5,748 bases of DNA from Candidatus Heimdallarchaeota archaeon (GCA_030668165.1 DAOUUM010000210.1:1-5748), one strand, 5' to 3'; positions 1 through 5,450 are shown, numbered from the stretch's first letter. Made by a program: numbers and translations. The notes: generated from the letters alone by a model not told the origin.

Positions 1-57
1 CTTTATCCAAATCATGACATATCTACTCTATATGCACTTTTATAGTTTATAACATAA

Positions 58-82
58 TTAAAAATTAATGTAAAATTAATAT
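58..82 (-). terminator. T-rich tract after the zinc-ribbon membrane protein, with short direct repeat
   Basis: Just past the TAG stop at 84-86, the minus strand runs through two copies of ATTAATTTT (72-80 and 61-69), exact 9-mers at an 11-bp period. Each copy gives a short U-tract in RNA. Archaeal termination typically uses U-tracts without a hairpin, so this is a reasonable terminator candidate. In such AT-rich DNA it could also be chance. Confidence 0.3.
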
Positions 83-83
83 G

Positions 84-692
84 CTATTTTAATTGAAGCT
101 CTGAACCACAGTTAACACAAAAATTCCTTCTTTCTTGGGTAGTCTGACAATCCAAACAGGTGACCATATCACCTGGAACTTGTTGGGTTTGTCCTTCTTG
201 GAATTGATTAACCGTCATATCCGCTTGAAAAGGTTGTTGTTGGAATTGCCCTTGTTGGAACTGGTAATCAGTTATCTCCTCTTGGAATACCATTTTACCA
301 AATATTGACCCAATATAACCACCAGCAATCAATAACACACTAACTATGACTATCAGGAGAACTAATGCAATTCCCAAGACCAATGCTATAATTAGGAATA
401 TTACTGCCCCAAAATCTGAGTCCTCTGAGGACAAGATATCTCCAGATATTATGAAAAATAAGGCAGCTGGGATTCCCGCAATTATGGCGAAGGTGGAAGC
501 TGCGTATTTAGAGATTCGTTTAACATGGTAAGGACTCAGGAAACCACCCACTATTCCAGCAACCAGTGCTGCAACGATGAATGTGGAAAAGTTGAGAAAT
601 TCAACATTTTGATTCTCGATGACCTGCCATTCAAAGATTATGTATCCAATAAATGCAACAATTTCCGCAATATATCCTGCATACCACTTCAT
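84..692 (-). CDS. Four-segment membrane protein with C-terminal zinc ribbon (unknown function)
   Basis: I do not recognise this 202-residue protein as a named family. Four hydrophobic segments are visible at about residues 5-25, 36-55, 63-87 and 96-131; the last is long and Gly-containing. A Gln/Phe-rich linker follows (about 143-171, with repeated QFQ units), then a small zinc-ribbon-like tail with CLDC at 179-182 and CVNC at 192-195, spaced as a treble-clef/zinc-ribbon knuckle pair. The short charged segments and single C-terminal soluble tail suggest an integral cytoplasmic-membrane protein whose ribbon faces the cytosol, though topology is inferred. The ATG at 692 is supported by a GGAGAG Shine-Dalgarno-like site 8 nt upstream and a TATTTAAAG box further up. 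It appears monocistronic, with 257 bp separating it from the next gene upstream. Membrane proteins ending in zinc ribbons are common in archaea and usually uncharacterised, so no function is assigned. Confidence 0.78.
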   Translation of the reverse strand: MKWYAGYIAEIVAFIGYIIFEWQVIENQNVEFLNFSTFIVAALVAGIVGGFLSPYHVKRISKYAASTFAIIAGIPAALFFIISGDILSSEDSDFGAVIFLIIALVLGIALVLLIVIVSVLLIAGGYIGSIFGKMVFQEEITDYQFQQGQFQQQPFQADMTVNQFQEGQTQQVPGDMVTCLDCQTTQERRNFCVNCGSELQLK

Positions 693-949
693 AATTCATT
701 CTCTCCAATTATCAATAACAGCATAAGAATGGGAAGGATTTCTTTAAATAGCATAATATAGTAATAATATGGATAATTCTTAACTATTGTTAGTATATAG
801 TTTCGAATTGTCGAATAATTATAATGGTTTCATTTTCTTAGGTACTATTAAGTCTCTGTAATTCCTGAAAAGCATATTTTATGCGCTTTCCATTGAGTTT
901 ATATCAATTCTAGCTTAATTAAACTGTAGTTTCAGAAAAACTTCTCTAA
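693..949. other. Intergenic region between the zinc-ribbon protein and the ketopantoate reductase gene
   Basis: This 257-bp stretch holds no convincing gene. Besides the promoter at 701-750 it contains two small inverted repeats: TTCGA-ATTG-TCGAA at 802-815 and GCATA-TTT-TATGC at 872-884. A run of five T on the minus strand (936-940), 10 nt past the reductase stop codon, could help end that transcript. No RNA gene or mobile element end is apparent. Confidence 0.4.
701..750 (-). promoter_or_regulatory. Promoter and ribosome binding site of the zinc-ribbon membrane protein
   Basis: On the minus strand a TATTTAAAG box (742-750) lies about 50 bp upstream of the ATG at 692. A start of transcription about 26 bp below it, near 720, would leave a leader of about 28 nt. 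That leader contains GGAGAG at 701-706, 8 nt from the start codon, a good archaeal Shine-Dalgarno match. This gene therefore looks leadered, unlike the next one upstream. The call rests on sequence pattern only. Confidence 0.45.
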
Positions 950-1978
950 TTAATTTTCAATTTTTTGTATCAGATCATCAATATTATCAGGTTTAATCTC
1001 TCTTTTACCGTTTTCAATCTCCTTGATCATATCAATCAGAGCACTGTTAATTGGTACTTCAGTTGTTTTTGCGTGGGCTTTAATATATCCGTTGAGAAAT
1101 TCTACCTCTGTCGGTCTACCTCTCAGTATACTCTGCAGACTTGAGGATCTTGTTTCCTTGTATTTACGACCCACCATCTTAACAATGAAATCTTTTTTGA
1201 ATCTGGTGAACCTGCCACTATTTTTTGGCATGTAGAGTAGATAAGGATCAGCAGTTGTTTTTTCCAATTTGATCTCATTTTCATGTGCCACGTCAATCAC
1301 CTCTGCATAGGTTTGTATTGTTAATAATCGGGTTTTCTTACTTTTGAACATCTCACCCAATTTCTGACCGGTAATAACACCCAAGCTGTTGATGGTTGCA
1401 TTTGTAGCCAGTTTGGACCACAAAATTCCCCTGATATTTTGAGTGATGTGTGTGGGGTTGATATCATTTAAAATCTCTCCCAATCTCTTTATCCTTGGTG
1501 TGATAGTCTCATCCATCTCCCCTATGTAAATATCTCCGGGAGATGTACGCTCGTAAATTCCTGGTGCGTGCATTGTGGCTGAGAACACCACGTTGCAACC
1601 AATTACCCTTTTAGGATCTTCAACACCCTCGATCACCGCATCCTCTACAATCCCATTTTGCATGGTGACCATGTATCCCTCAGATGTTAGATAGGGAATT
1701 GTTTCCTTAGCTATCTCAACCACATTATTGGCCTTCATAATTAATAGGGAAATATCAAACTGTGCCTTGGGTAATTCATCCAAATCTGTGTACACATCCG
1801 CATGAAATGATAATGTATCGGTTTTATTTCTTATCTGAATTCCATCTGATCTTATAGCCCTGGTGATCTCCTCATTACCGGTGATCAGGGTTACCTTGTA
1901 TCCCTTGAGTATCAGAGAAGCCGAGAGGAGGCCTCCAATCGCACCGATCCCCTGTACAAGAATGTTCTCCTTATTCAT
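950..1978 (-). CDS. Ketopantoate reductase family protein (putative 2-dehydropantoate 2-reductase)
   Basis: The likely reaction is NAD(P)H-dependent reduction of 2-dehydropantoate to pantoate in cytosolic CoA biosynthesis. The N-terminal Rossmann motif GIGAIGG is at residues 10-16. MKANN with Lys82 matches the family's conserved substrate-contact lysine region, and QNG at 107-109 carries the conserved Asn. The catalytic-helix motif WSKLATNATINSLG (187-200) places the proton-donor Lys at 189. SSSLQSILRGRPTEVEFLNG (278-297) matches the C-terminal helical signature, with the acidic residue Glu291. At 342 residues it is longer than the 303-residue E. coli PanE; the extra length seems to lie around residues 240-277, a Lys/Arg-rich stretch, and in the C-terminal tail. 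The start at 1978 is favoured because the Rossmann strand begins at once and a TATA-like box sits about 22 bp upstream. No other CoA gene is adjacent, so it may instead be one of the many ApbA/PanE-fold oxidoreductases of unknown substrate. The fold assignment is firm; the exact substrate is less so. Confidence 0.88.
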   Translation of the reverse strand: MNKENILVQGIGAIGGLLSASLILKGYKVTLITGNEEITRAIRSDGIQIRNKTDTLSFHADVYTDLDELPKAQFDISLLIMKANNVVEIAKETIPYLTSEGYMVTMQNGIVEDAVIEGVEDPKRVIGCNVVFSATMHAPGIYERTSPGDIYIGEMDETITPRIKRLGEILNDINPTHITQNIRGILWSKLATNATINSLGVITGQKLGEMFKSKKTRLLTIQTYAEVIDVAHENEIKLEKTTADPYLLYMPKNSGRFTRFKKDFIVKMVGRKYKETRSSSLQSILRGRPTEVEFLNGYIKAHAKTTEVPINSALIDMIKEIENGKREIKPDNIDDLIQKIEN

Positions 1979-1979
1979 A

Positions 1980-2014
1980 AAGAATGATTCTTATTAAATA
2001 TTTAACTTTTTCAA
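1980..2014 (-). promoter_or_regulatory. Near-leaderless promoter of the ketopantoate reductase gene with overlapping palindrome
   Basis: On the minus strand a purine-rich, BRE-like TTGAAAAAG (2006-2014) precedes TTAAATATTTAA (1994-2005), itself a perfect 12-bp palindrome centred about 22 bp upstream of the ATG. Transcription should start essentially at the start codon, and no Shine-Dalgarno is present. Between box and ATG lies AAGAAT-C-ATTCTT (1980-1992), a perfect 6+1+6 inverted repeat placed where a repressor would block initiation. Confidence 0.55.
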
Positions 2015-2023
2015 TTTTATTCT

Positions 2024-2049
2024 CTCCTTTTGCAGATCTTCTGCAGGAG
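2024..2049. repeat. Imperfect inverted repeat (hairpin) between the surface protein and ketopantoate reductase genes
   Basis: TGCAGA (2031-2036) and TCTGCA (2040-2045) form a 6-bp stem with a TCT loop. CTCC (2024-2027) and GGAG (2046-2049) can extend it across a TTT bulge. It lies about 47 bp beyond the stop codon of the surface-protein gene and upstream of the next promoter. No T-run follows on either strand, so it does not look like a classic intrinsic terminator. It could be a 3'-end stability hairpin or a regulator site. Confidence 0.35.
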
Positions 2050-2095
2050 TACATATCTTATGGTCTAATGTTACATGAACACTTGAACAAACGTT

Positions 2096-3025
2096 CTATT
2101 TTCGATTTCTGCGTGTAAAGTGAATGCAGATTGTTAAAACTACAATTTGACTCATTATATTTGGCCAAGAAAGTGGCCTATCAAGAGAGAAAAGTCCCTC
2201 GTCAGTTACCTCCAATATTCTAAATAAGGCTGATTCATTAAATATATCAAGATTTACTGCCGAAATGCGAATATAGTGCGTACCGGGAGATAGGTCATCA
2301 GATATTGTCCAAGCAAATATGCCTACGGAACCAAGTGCTTCCCCAATCTTCCCAATATTTACATCTTCTTCCGTATAGAGTTCTATTAGTACCGAATTAA
2401 TCTTCTCAGTCGTTGCCCATTTAATATCAAAAGTTTCTCCAGGAAAATAATATGCATGAATAAGCGGATTTAATACTAGGATGTATGGGGATGGTTCTGA
2501 AAGAATCATAAATAGATTATATTCTGGTATCTCTTTATCATCACCATATTCATTAATACTGAGATAGTAATTGCCTGCATCAAGTTCAATTTCTATTTTC
2601 GAATATGTTGAATCTCCATTATCATTATTAGATTCAATAGTGCTACCTGTTTGACCATTTATCAATTTTAAATAGGTATCACAGTCACCTACAACGGTTG
2701 AGTTGGTGAAAACATTTACCAGCATTCTAGTTTCTAAGGTGAATTTAACAAAATCGATATCCCCTATCGGTGATATACTATGATTTTGCCAAATCCCATT
2801 CTCTATTATTTTTGCATCTTCTATGGAATTGTCTGGTTCATAATTGTCTTCTGCAGAATAAATCCTATTTGAAGACTCATGCAAATAATATGTCCTAAAA
2901 TCATCATTATGCTGATTATCTTTTTCCAATACAGTGGTCAATGAGGCTACAGATATTATTGAAATTGACATTATTACTAAAAATGTGAATGAATATACGG
3001 TCCTTGTTTTCATAATCAATTTCAT
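2096..3025 (-). CDS. Secreted/anchored surface protein with PPC and KNH/Kre9-like domains
   Basis: This 309-residue protein has an N-terminal signal or anchor segment (about residues 9-31, after a KxxxKTR basic start). A PPC-like beta-sandwich follows at about 62-175, with hallmarks YEPDNSIEDA, ISPIGDIDFVKFTL, DTYLKLI, an NDNGDS turn and LDAGNYYLSI. Next comes a second beta domain at about 180-271 resembling the KNH/Kre9-like (Ser-Thr-rich membrane-anchored) fold: FPGETFDIKW, SVLIELY and LSPGTHYIRI. A short hydrophobic stretch (about 288-303) ends in the basic tail RRNRK, suggesting a C-terminal membrane anchor with the body outside the cell. Sequons NHS (81), NST (108) and NES (263) could carry N-glycans. 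No catalytic domain is visible, so it is probably a binding or structural cell-surface protein. The ATG at 3025 has a TATA-like box 29-38 bp upstream; Met5 (codon 3011-3013) is an alternative start. Domain calls are from motif memory, the KNH part less sure than PPC. Confidence 0.8.
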   Translation of the reverse strand: MKLIMKTRTVYSFTFLVIMSISIISVASLTTVLEKDNQHNDDFRTYYLHESSNRIYSAEDNYEPDNSIEDAKIIENGIWQNHSISPIGDIDFVKFTLETRMLVNVFTNSTVVGDCDTYLKLINGQTGSTIESNNDNGDSTYSKIEIELDAGNYYLSINEYGDDKEIPEYNLFMILSEPSPYILVLNPLIHAYYFPGETFDIKWATTEKINSVLIELYTEEDVNIGKIGEALGSVGIFAWTISDDLSPGTHYIRISAVNLDIFNESALFRILEVTDEGLFSLDRPLSWPNIMSQIVVLTICIHFTRRNRK

Positions 3026-3053
3026 CCCACAGTTAATGTAAATAAAGTATAGT

Positions 3054-3063
3054 AATTTAAATT
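3054..3063 (-). promoter_or_regulatory. TATA-like box for the surface protein gene
   Basis: The palindrome AATTTAAATT is centred about 33 bp upstream of the ATG at 3025. Initiation about 26 bp below it, near 3032, would give a leader of only a few nucleotides. The nearest G-rich run (GTGGG directly before the ATG) is too close to serve as a ribosome site, consistent with near-leaderless translation. Positional evidence only. Confidence 0.4.
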
Positions 3064-3120
3064 CGTCGATGAATATTAATCATTTCGCTATGACTTATTT
3101 GGCTTATTCAATCAAAATTG

Positions 3121-3162
3121 TATAAATTGATAAAACCCCATAACACATTAATTATAGATAAT
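3121..3162 (+). promoter_or_regulatory. Promoter region of the NfsA-like nitroreductase gene
   Basis: TATAAATT at 3121-3128, preceded by A-rich BRE-like sequence, would start transcription near 3150 and leave a leader of about 30 nt. The inverted repeat ATTAT-AG-ATAAT (3151-3162) would then sit at the start of the transcript, a plausible operator position. Alternatively ATTATAGAT itself acts as the box and gives a leaderless mRNA starting near 3180. No Shine-Dalgarno is seen before the ATG, which mildly favours the leaderless option. Confidence 0.4.
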
Positions 3163-3179
3163 CAAAATAACAATCAATT

Positions 3180-3911
3180 ATGTTATCGGTAATAGATACC
3201 TTAGAGTATCATGTAAGTGTCAGAGATTACACGGATAAGAAAATACCTGATGAGATGCTTGAACAGATATTGGAGGCTGCAAGGAGAAGCCCCACGTCTA
3301 GTAATATGCAGACATATTCAATTGTAGTTGTAAAAAATCAGGAAACCAAAAAGGAACTGGCCAAATTTGCTGGGAATCAAAAACATGTGGAAACCTGTGA
3401 CACCTTTATTGCTCTATGTGCAGATATTTCTGGAGTAGATGAGGCCTGTCAGATTCATGATACGAAACTGGCAAAATCCCTGGAGACCACCATGGTGGCC
3501 ACAATTGATGCAGCACTGGTTGGTATGTCCTTGTGTCTGGCAGCAGAATCGCATGGGCTTGGTACTGTTATGATTGGAGGCATGCGTAATAATCCCAGGG
3601 GAGTAGCTGAACTACTTGGTTTTCCTAGAGGAGTATATGTTGCATTTGGACTTTGTTTGGGTTATCCTGACAGTAAATCAGCACTCAAACCCAGAATGAA
3701 ATCTGAGATGATAATCCATCGTGAACAGTATTTTGAGAGGAGATCTGATAATTTTATTGAATATGATAAGGAATTAGCCTCATTTTATCGGGCAAATGGA
3801 AAAGAGTCTCCTGATGCCGCTTGGACTGGTGTGGTTGCAAAGCAGTTAGAAAATATCAAAAGACCGGATCTCAAAAATGCTCTTGAATCAATGGGTTTCT
3901 CATTTGATTAA
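3180..3911 (+). CDS. NfsA-like NADPH-dependent FMN nitroreductase/oxidoreductase
   Basis: This is a 243-residue flavoenzyme of the NfsA/FRP branch of the nitroreductase superfamily, matching E. coli NfsA (240 residues) along its whole length. Landmarks in order are HVSVRDYTD (11-19, FMN phosphate-binding His11 and Arg15), SPTSSNMQ (37-44), GNQKHV (65-70), the SHGLGTVMIGGMRNNP block (124-139), GLCLGYP (157-163) and LKPRM followed by IIH (169-180). Family members are cytosolic homodimers that use NADPH to reduce nitro compounds, quinones or free flavin by two-electron transfer; the native substrate here is unknown. The ATG at 3180 puts the His-x-Ser-x-Arg motif at the usual position 11. It is transcribed alone and converges on sufC with only 11 bp between stop codons. 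Next to Suf and globin genes, a redox-stress or flavin/ferric reductase role is plausible, but that is inference. Confidence 0.93.
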   Translation: MLSVIDTLEYHVSVRDYTDKKIPDEMLEQILEAARRSPTSSNMQTYSIVVVKNQETKKELAKFAGNQKHVETCDTFIALCADISGVDEACQIHDTKLAKSLETTMVATIDAALVGMSLCLAAESHGLGTVMIGGMRNNPRGVAELLGFPRGVYVAFGLCLGYPDSKSALKPRMKSEMIIHREQYFERRSDNFIEYDKELASFYRANGKESPDAAWTGVVAKQLENIKRPDLKNALESMGFSFD

Positions 3912-3929
3912 TTAAAATTTTATTATTTT
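3912..3929. terminator. Bidirectional T-tract between convergent nitroreductase and sufC genes
   Basis: The 11-bp gap between the two stop codons contains the palindrome TAAAATTTTA (3913-3922). Read on the plus strand it opens a TTTTATTATTTT tract (3918-3929) that runs into the end of sufC; read on the minus strand it gives TTTTAATTAAT running into the end of the nitroreductase gene. Each gene may thus be terminated by U-tracts overlapping its neighbour's 3' end. Confidence 0.38.
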
Positions 3930-4690
3930 GCAATCTCTGCAACTAATTGTTCGTATCCCTTCTCTTCCAGTTCTAAAGCCAATTCTGGTCCACCTTGCTT
4001 GATAATTCGTCCATCAACGAATAGATAAACCACGTCTGGGTTTACATGGGTGAGTAATCTGTTATAATGAGTTACAAGCACAAATCCAGTACCCTTCTCA
4101 TTCCTATGTCTAACAATTGATTCAGATACCACTTTCAGAGCATCGATATCAAGTCCTGAATCGATCTCATCAAGCACTGCAATTTTTGCACCTAGCATAT
4201 CCAGTTGAATAATTTCAGACTTCTTACGCTCTCCACCACTGGCGTTCTCATTAACTGATCTATCAAAAAATTCATCGGTTAAACCAATTTCTTTGATCTG
4301 ACCTCTTAATCTCCTGGCAAATTTGATGGGATTTTCCATTCTTCCCTTGGGATCCTTGGCATGAATTGCTGTTCTAAGTAAATTATTCAGTGTCACACCT
4401 GGAATTGCGTAGGGTGATTGAAAACCTAGGAATAGACCCAGTTGTGCTCTTTCATTGGTGCTCATCCCAAGAATACTCTCTCCATCTACCAGTATATCAC
4501 CAGATGTTACTTTATAATCAGGATGCCCAAAAATTACCTTTGCAAGTGTGGATTTTCCGCTACCATTCTTACCCATCAATCCAGCAATTTTACCGGATTC
4601 AATAGTTAAATTAACACCATGTAATATTTCGGTATCGTCTGCTACTACTGCTACTTTGAGATCTTTTATTTCTAATTTCATTTTTATCAT
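3923..4690 (-). CDS. sufC: Fe-S cluster assembly ATPase SufC
   Basis: SufC is the cytosolic ABC-type ATPase that powers the SufB-SufD (or SufB) scaffold in Fe-S cluster assembly. This 255-residue protein has the full set of motifs: Walker A GKNGSGKST (40-48), Q-loop FQSPYAIPGV with Gln91, ABC signature SGGERKKSEI (151-160), Walker B IAVLDEID with Asp174/Glu175, D-loop SGLD (178-181) and switch His208 in LVTHYNRLL. The SufC-specific DEIDSGLDIDALKVV run separates it from transporter ATPases, and there is no membrane domain. Length is normal (E. coli 248). It starts 5 nt after the sufU stop, so the two genes form an operon. Two starts compete: ATG at 4690, and ATG at 4681 (Met4), which has an AGGATGAT Shine-Dalgarno-like run just upstream and gives the typical MKLEIKDL beginning. 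No sufB or sufD follows it. Confidence 0.96.
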   Translation of the reverse strand: MIKMKLEIKDLKVAVVADDTEILHGVNLTIESGKIAGLMGKNGSGKSTLAKVIFGHPDYKVTSGDILVDGESILGMSTNERAQLGLFLGFQSPYAIPGVTLNNLLRTAIHAKDPKGRMENPIKFARRLRGQIKEIGLTDEFFDRSVNENASGGERKKSEIIQLDMLGAKIAVLDEIDSGLDIDALKVVSESIVRHRNEKGTGFVLVTHYNRLLTHVNPDVVYLFVDGRIIKQGGPELALELEEKGYEQLVAEIAK

Positions 4691-4695
4691 CCTGA

Positions 4696-5103
4696 TTATT
4701 CAGTTTTATCCACTGAACTTCCGACGTCTCCGCCCTCAAATTTATGAATAGCTCCCTGTAATACTTTAAGTGGTAAGATTGCACATTTAAGCCTAACTGG
4801 AGTCAGAGGGATGCCTAGCATCTCCTTGATATCCTCGTTGGTTAGCTTTTTCATCTCCTCAAGAGTCATCTCCTCAATCAATTCTGTTAGCATTGAGGCA
4901 CTTGCTGTTGAGATTGCACAACCGGTTCCCTGAAATCCAACTTCGACAACTTTTTGATTCTCATCAATTGTAATATAAATAGTTATATCGTCACCACAAA
5001 CTGGATTCTTATCCCCATATTCGAGATCTGCATTCTCGACCTTTTTGAAATTAACTGGATACTTATAATGATCAAGTATATTTTCTTGGTATATGGAAGG
5101 CAT
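4696..5103 (-). CDS. sufU: SufU/IscU-type Fe-S cluster assembly scaffold protein
   Basis: This 135-residue protein belongs to the NifU N-terminal/IscU family, which receives sulfur from a cysteine desulfurase and holds a nascent Fe-S cluster or zinc. The three ligand cysteines are in place: NPVCGDDI (Cys36, followed by the conserved ligand Asp38), GTGCAISTASASMLTE (Cys62) and PVRLKCAILPLK (Cys107). The residue before the last Cys is Lys106, as in SufU, not the His of IscU. However, the Cys62-Cys107 spacing of 45 is close to IscU (43 in E. coli) and lacks the roughly 18-20 residue insertion of Bacillus SufU. It is thus a compact SufU-like form. No HscA/HscB-type LPPVK motif is obvious, although LTPV at 100-103 sits there. 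It leads the sufU-sufC operon with an AAGGAGA ribosome site at 5111-5117. Confidence 0.93.
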   Translation of the reverse strand: MPSIYQENILDHYKYPVNFKKVENADLEYGDKNPVCGDDITIYITIDENQKVVEVGFQGTGCAISTASASMLTELIEEMTLEEMKKLTNEDIKEMLGIPLTPVRLKCAILPLKVLQGAIHKFEGGDVGSSVDKTE

Positions 5104-5110
5104 TGTTGGT

Positions 5111-5160
5111 TCTCCTTGAATCCACTTTTCCTTATCAGTATAAAAAAGGTAAATTAATGC
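5111..5160 (-). promoter_or_regulatory. Promoter and Shine-Dalgarno of the sufU-sufC operon
   Basis: On the minus strand AAGGAGA (5111-5117) lies 7 nt upstream of the sufU ATG, the strongest ribosome binding site in the window. Above it are two box candidates: TTTTTTATA (5139-5147), which would start RNA close to the Shine-Dalgarno, and ATTAATTTACC (5149-5159), which would leave a leader of about 26 nt. The second overlaps GCATTAATTT, a 10-mer repeated exactly 80 bp further upstream. Confidence 0.5.
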
Positions 5161-5202
5161 CCCTGTTAATAGATAAGAAATTGGAAGAGCTATTATAATA
5201 AC

Positions 5203-5217
5203 CTAGAAGTATTCTAG
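5203..5217. repeat. Inverted repeat CTAGAA-GTA-TTCTAG upstream of sufU
   Basis: Perfect 6-bp arms with a 3-nt centre lie about 100 bp upstream of the sufU start and about 30 bp on the sufU side of the orphan TTTATAAA box. It could be a regulator-binding site or a stem in a longer sufU leader. The symmetry is directly visible; the function is a guess. Confidence 0.4.
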
Positions 5218-5336
5218 CTTATCCTTAATGAAATTAATGCGCTGTGCTTTATAAATTAAGCGATCATTCAATTTATCATATATAATGTGCTATTGACATG
5301 CTCAGCTTGATATTTACCTAATTTTGGATAAAAATA

Positions 5337-5376
5337 GACAATGTCAATTGACAATTGGACAATATAGATTGATCTA
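5337..5376. promoter_or_regulatory. Candidate operator cluster (TGTCAATTGACA palindrome and half-sites)
   Basis: TGTCAATTGACA (5342-5353) is a perfect 12-bp palindrome flanked by GACAAT copies at 5337-5342, 5350-5355 and 5358-5363. A further ATTGACAT half-site is at 5292-5299, and a second inverted repeat TAGAT-TG-ATCTA is at 5365-5376. It lies about 65-100 bp above the globin box and over 230 bp above sufU, so a globin-side regulator site is the simpler reading. No known regulator motif is claimed. Confidence 0.42.
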
Positions 5377-5440
5377 ATTGCCATACAATCAGAGATGAAA
5401 AATGTATTATAATTCCTTGAGTTTTGATAAAATCATCAAC

Positions 5441-5450
5441 CTATATTTTA
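5441..5450 (+). promoter_or_regulatory. TATA-like box of the truncated hemoglobin gene
   Basis: CTATATTTTA is centred about 33 bp upstream of the GTG start at 5479. Initiation about 26 bp downstream, near 5471, would leave a leader under 10 nt. No Shine-Dalgarno is present, in keeping with a near-leaderless message. It is the only good box in the last 80 bp before the gene. Confidence 0.5.

Noticed and set aside
346..761. Two plus-strand open frames (346-531 and 525-761) opposite the zinc-ribbon membrane protein and its promoter
   Set aside because: They are antisense to a gene with clear membrane segments and paired CxxC motifs, have no recognisable domain, and the second runs through the minus-strand promoter region.
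693..949. tRNA, CRISPR repeat or mobile-element end in the intergenic DNA
   Set aside because: No cloverleaf-like series of stems or T-loop consensus, no regularly spaced repeats, and no terminal inverted repeats with a target duplication were found; only isolated short inverted repeats are present.
1023..1235. Plus-strand open frame of 70 codons inside the ketopantoate reductase gene
   Set aside because: It lies antisense to the conserved C-terminal signature of the enzyme; the hydrophobic appearance is a by-product of reading the complementary strand.
3923..4690. SufC as the ATPase of a membrane ABC transporter
   Set aside because: No permease gene is adjacent, and the SufC-specific run after Walker B together with the sufU partner identify the cluster-assembly ATPase.
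4390..4751. Plus-strand open frames opposite sufC and the sufU-sufC junction
   Set aside because: They are antisense to invariant SufC motifs, including Walker A, and show no family features of their own.
4954..5157. Plus-strand open frame opposite the 5' part of sufU and its promoter
   Set aside because: Ile/Asn-rich composition typical of random AT-rich sequence; it overlaps the well-supported sufU start and Shine-Dalgarno.
5228..5254. Short ATG frame of 8 codons ending in the TTTATAAA box (possible leader peptide)
   Set aside because: Too short to support, no ribosome site, and its stop lies within the orphan TATA sequence; best taken as chance.
5293..5353. TTGACA sequences as bacterial -35 promoter elements
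   Set aside because: No properly spaced TATAAT-like -10 box leads to a gene start, and the rest of the window uses archaeal-style TATA positions. The copies are better explained as parts of a symmetric operator-like cluster.
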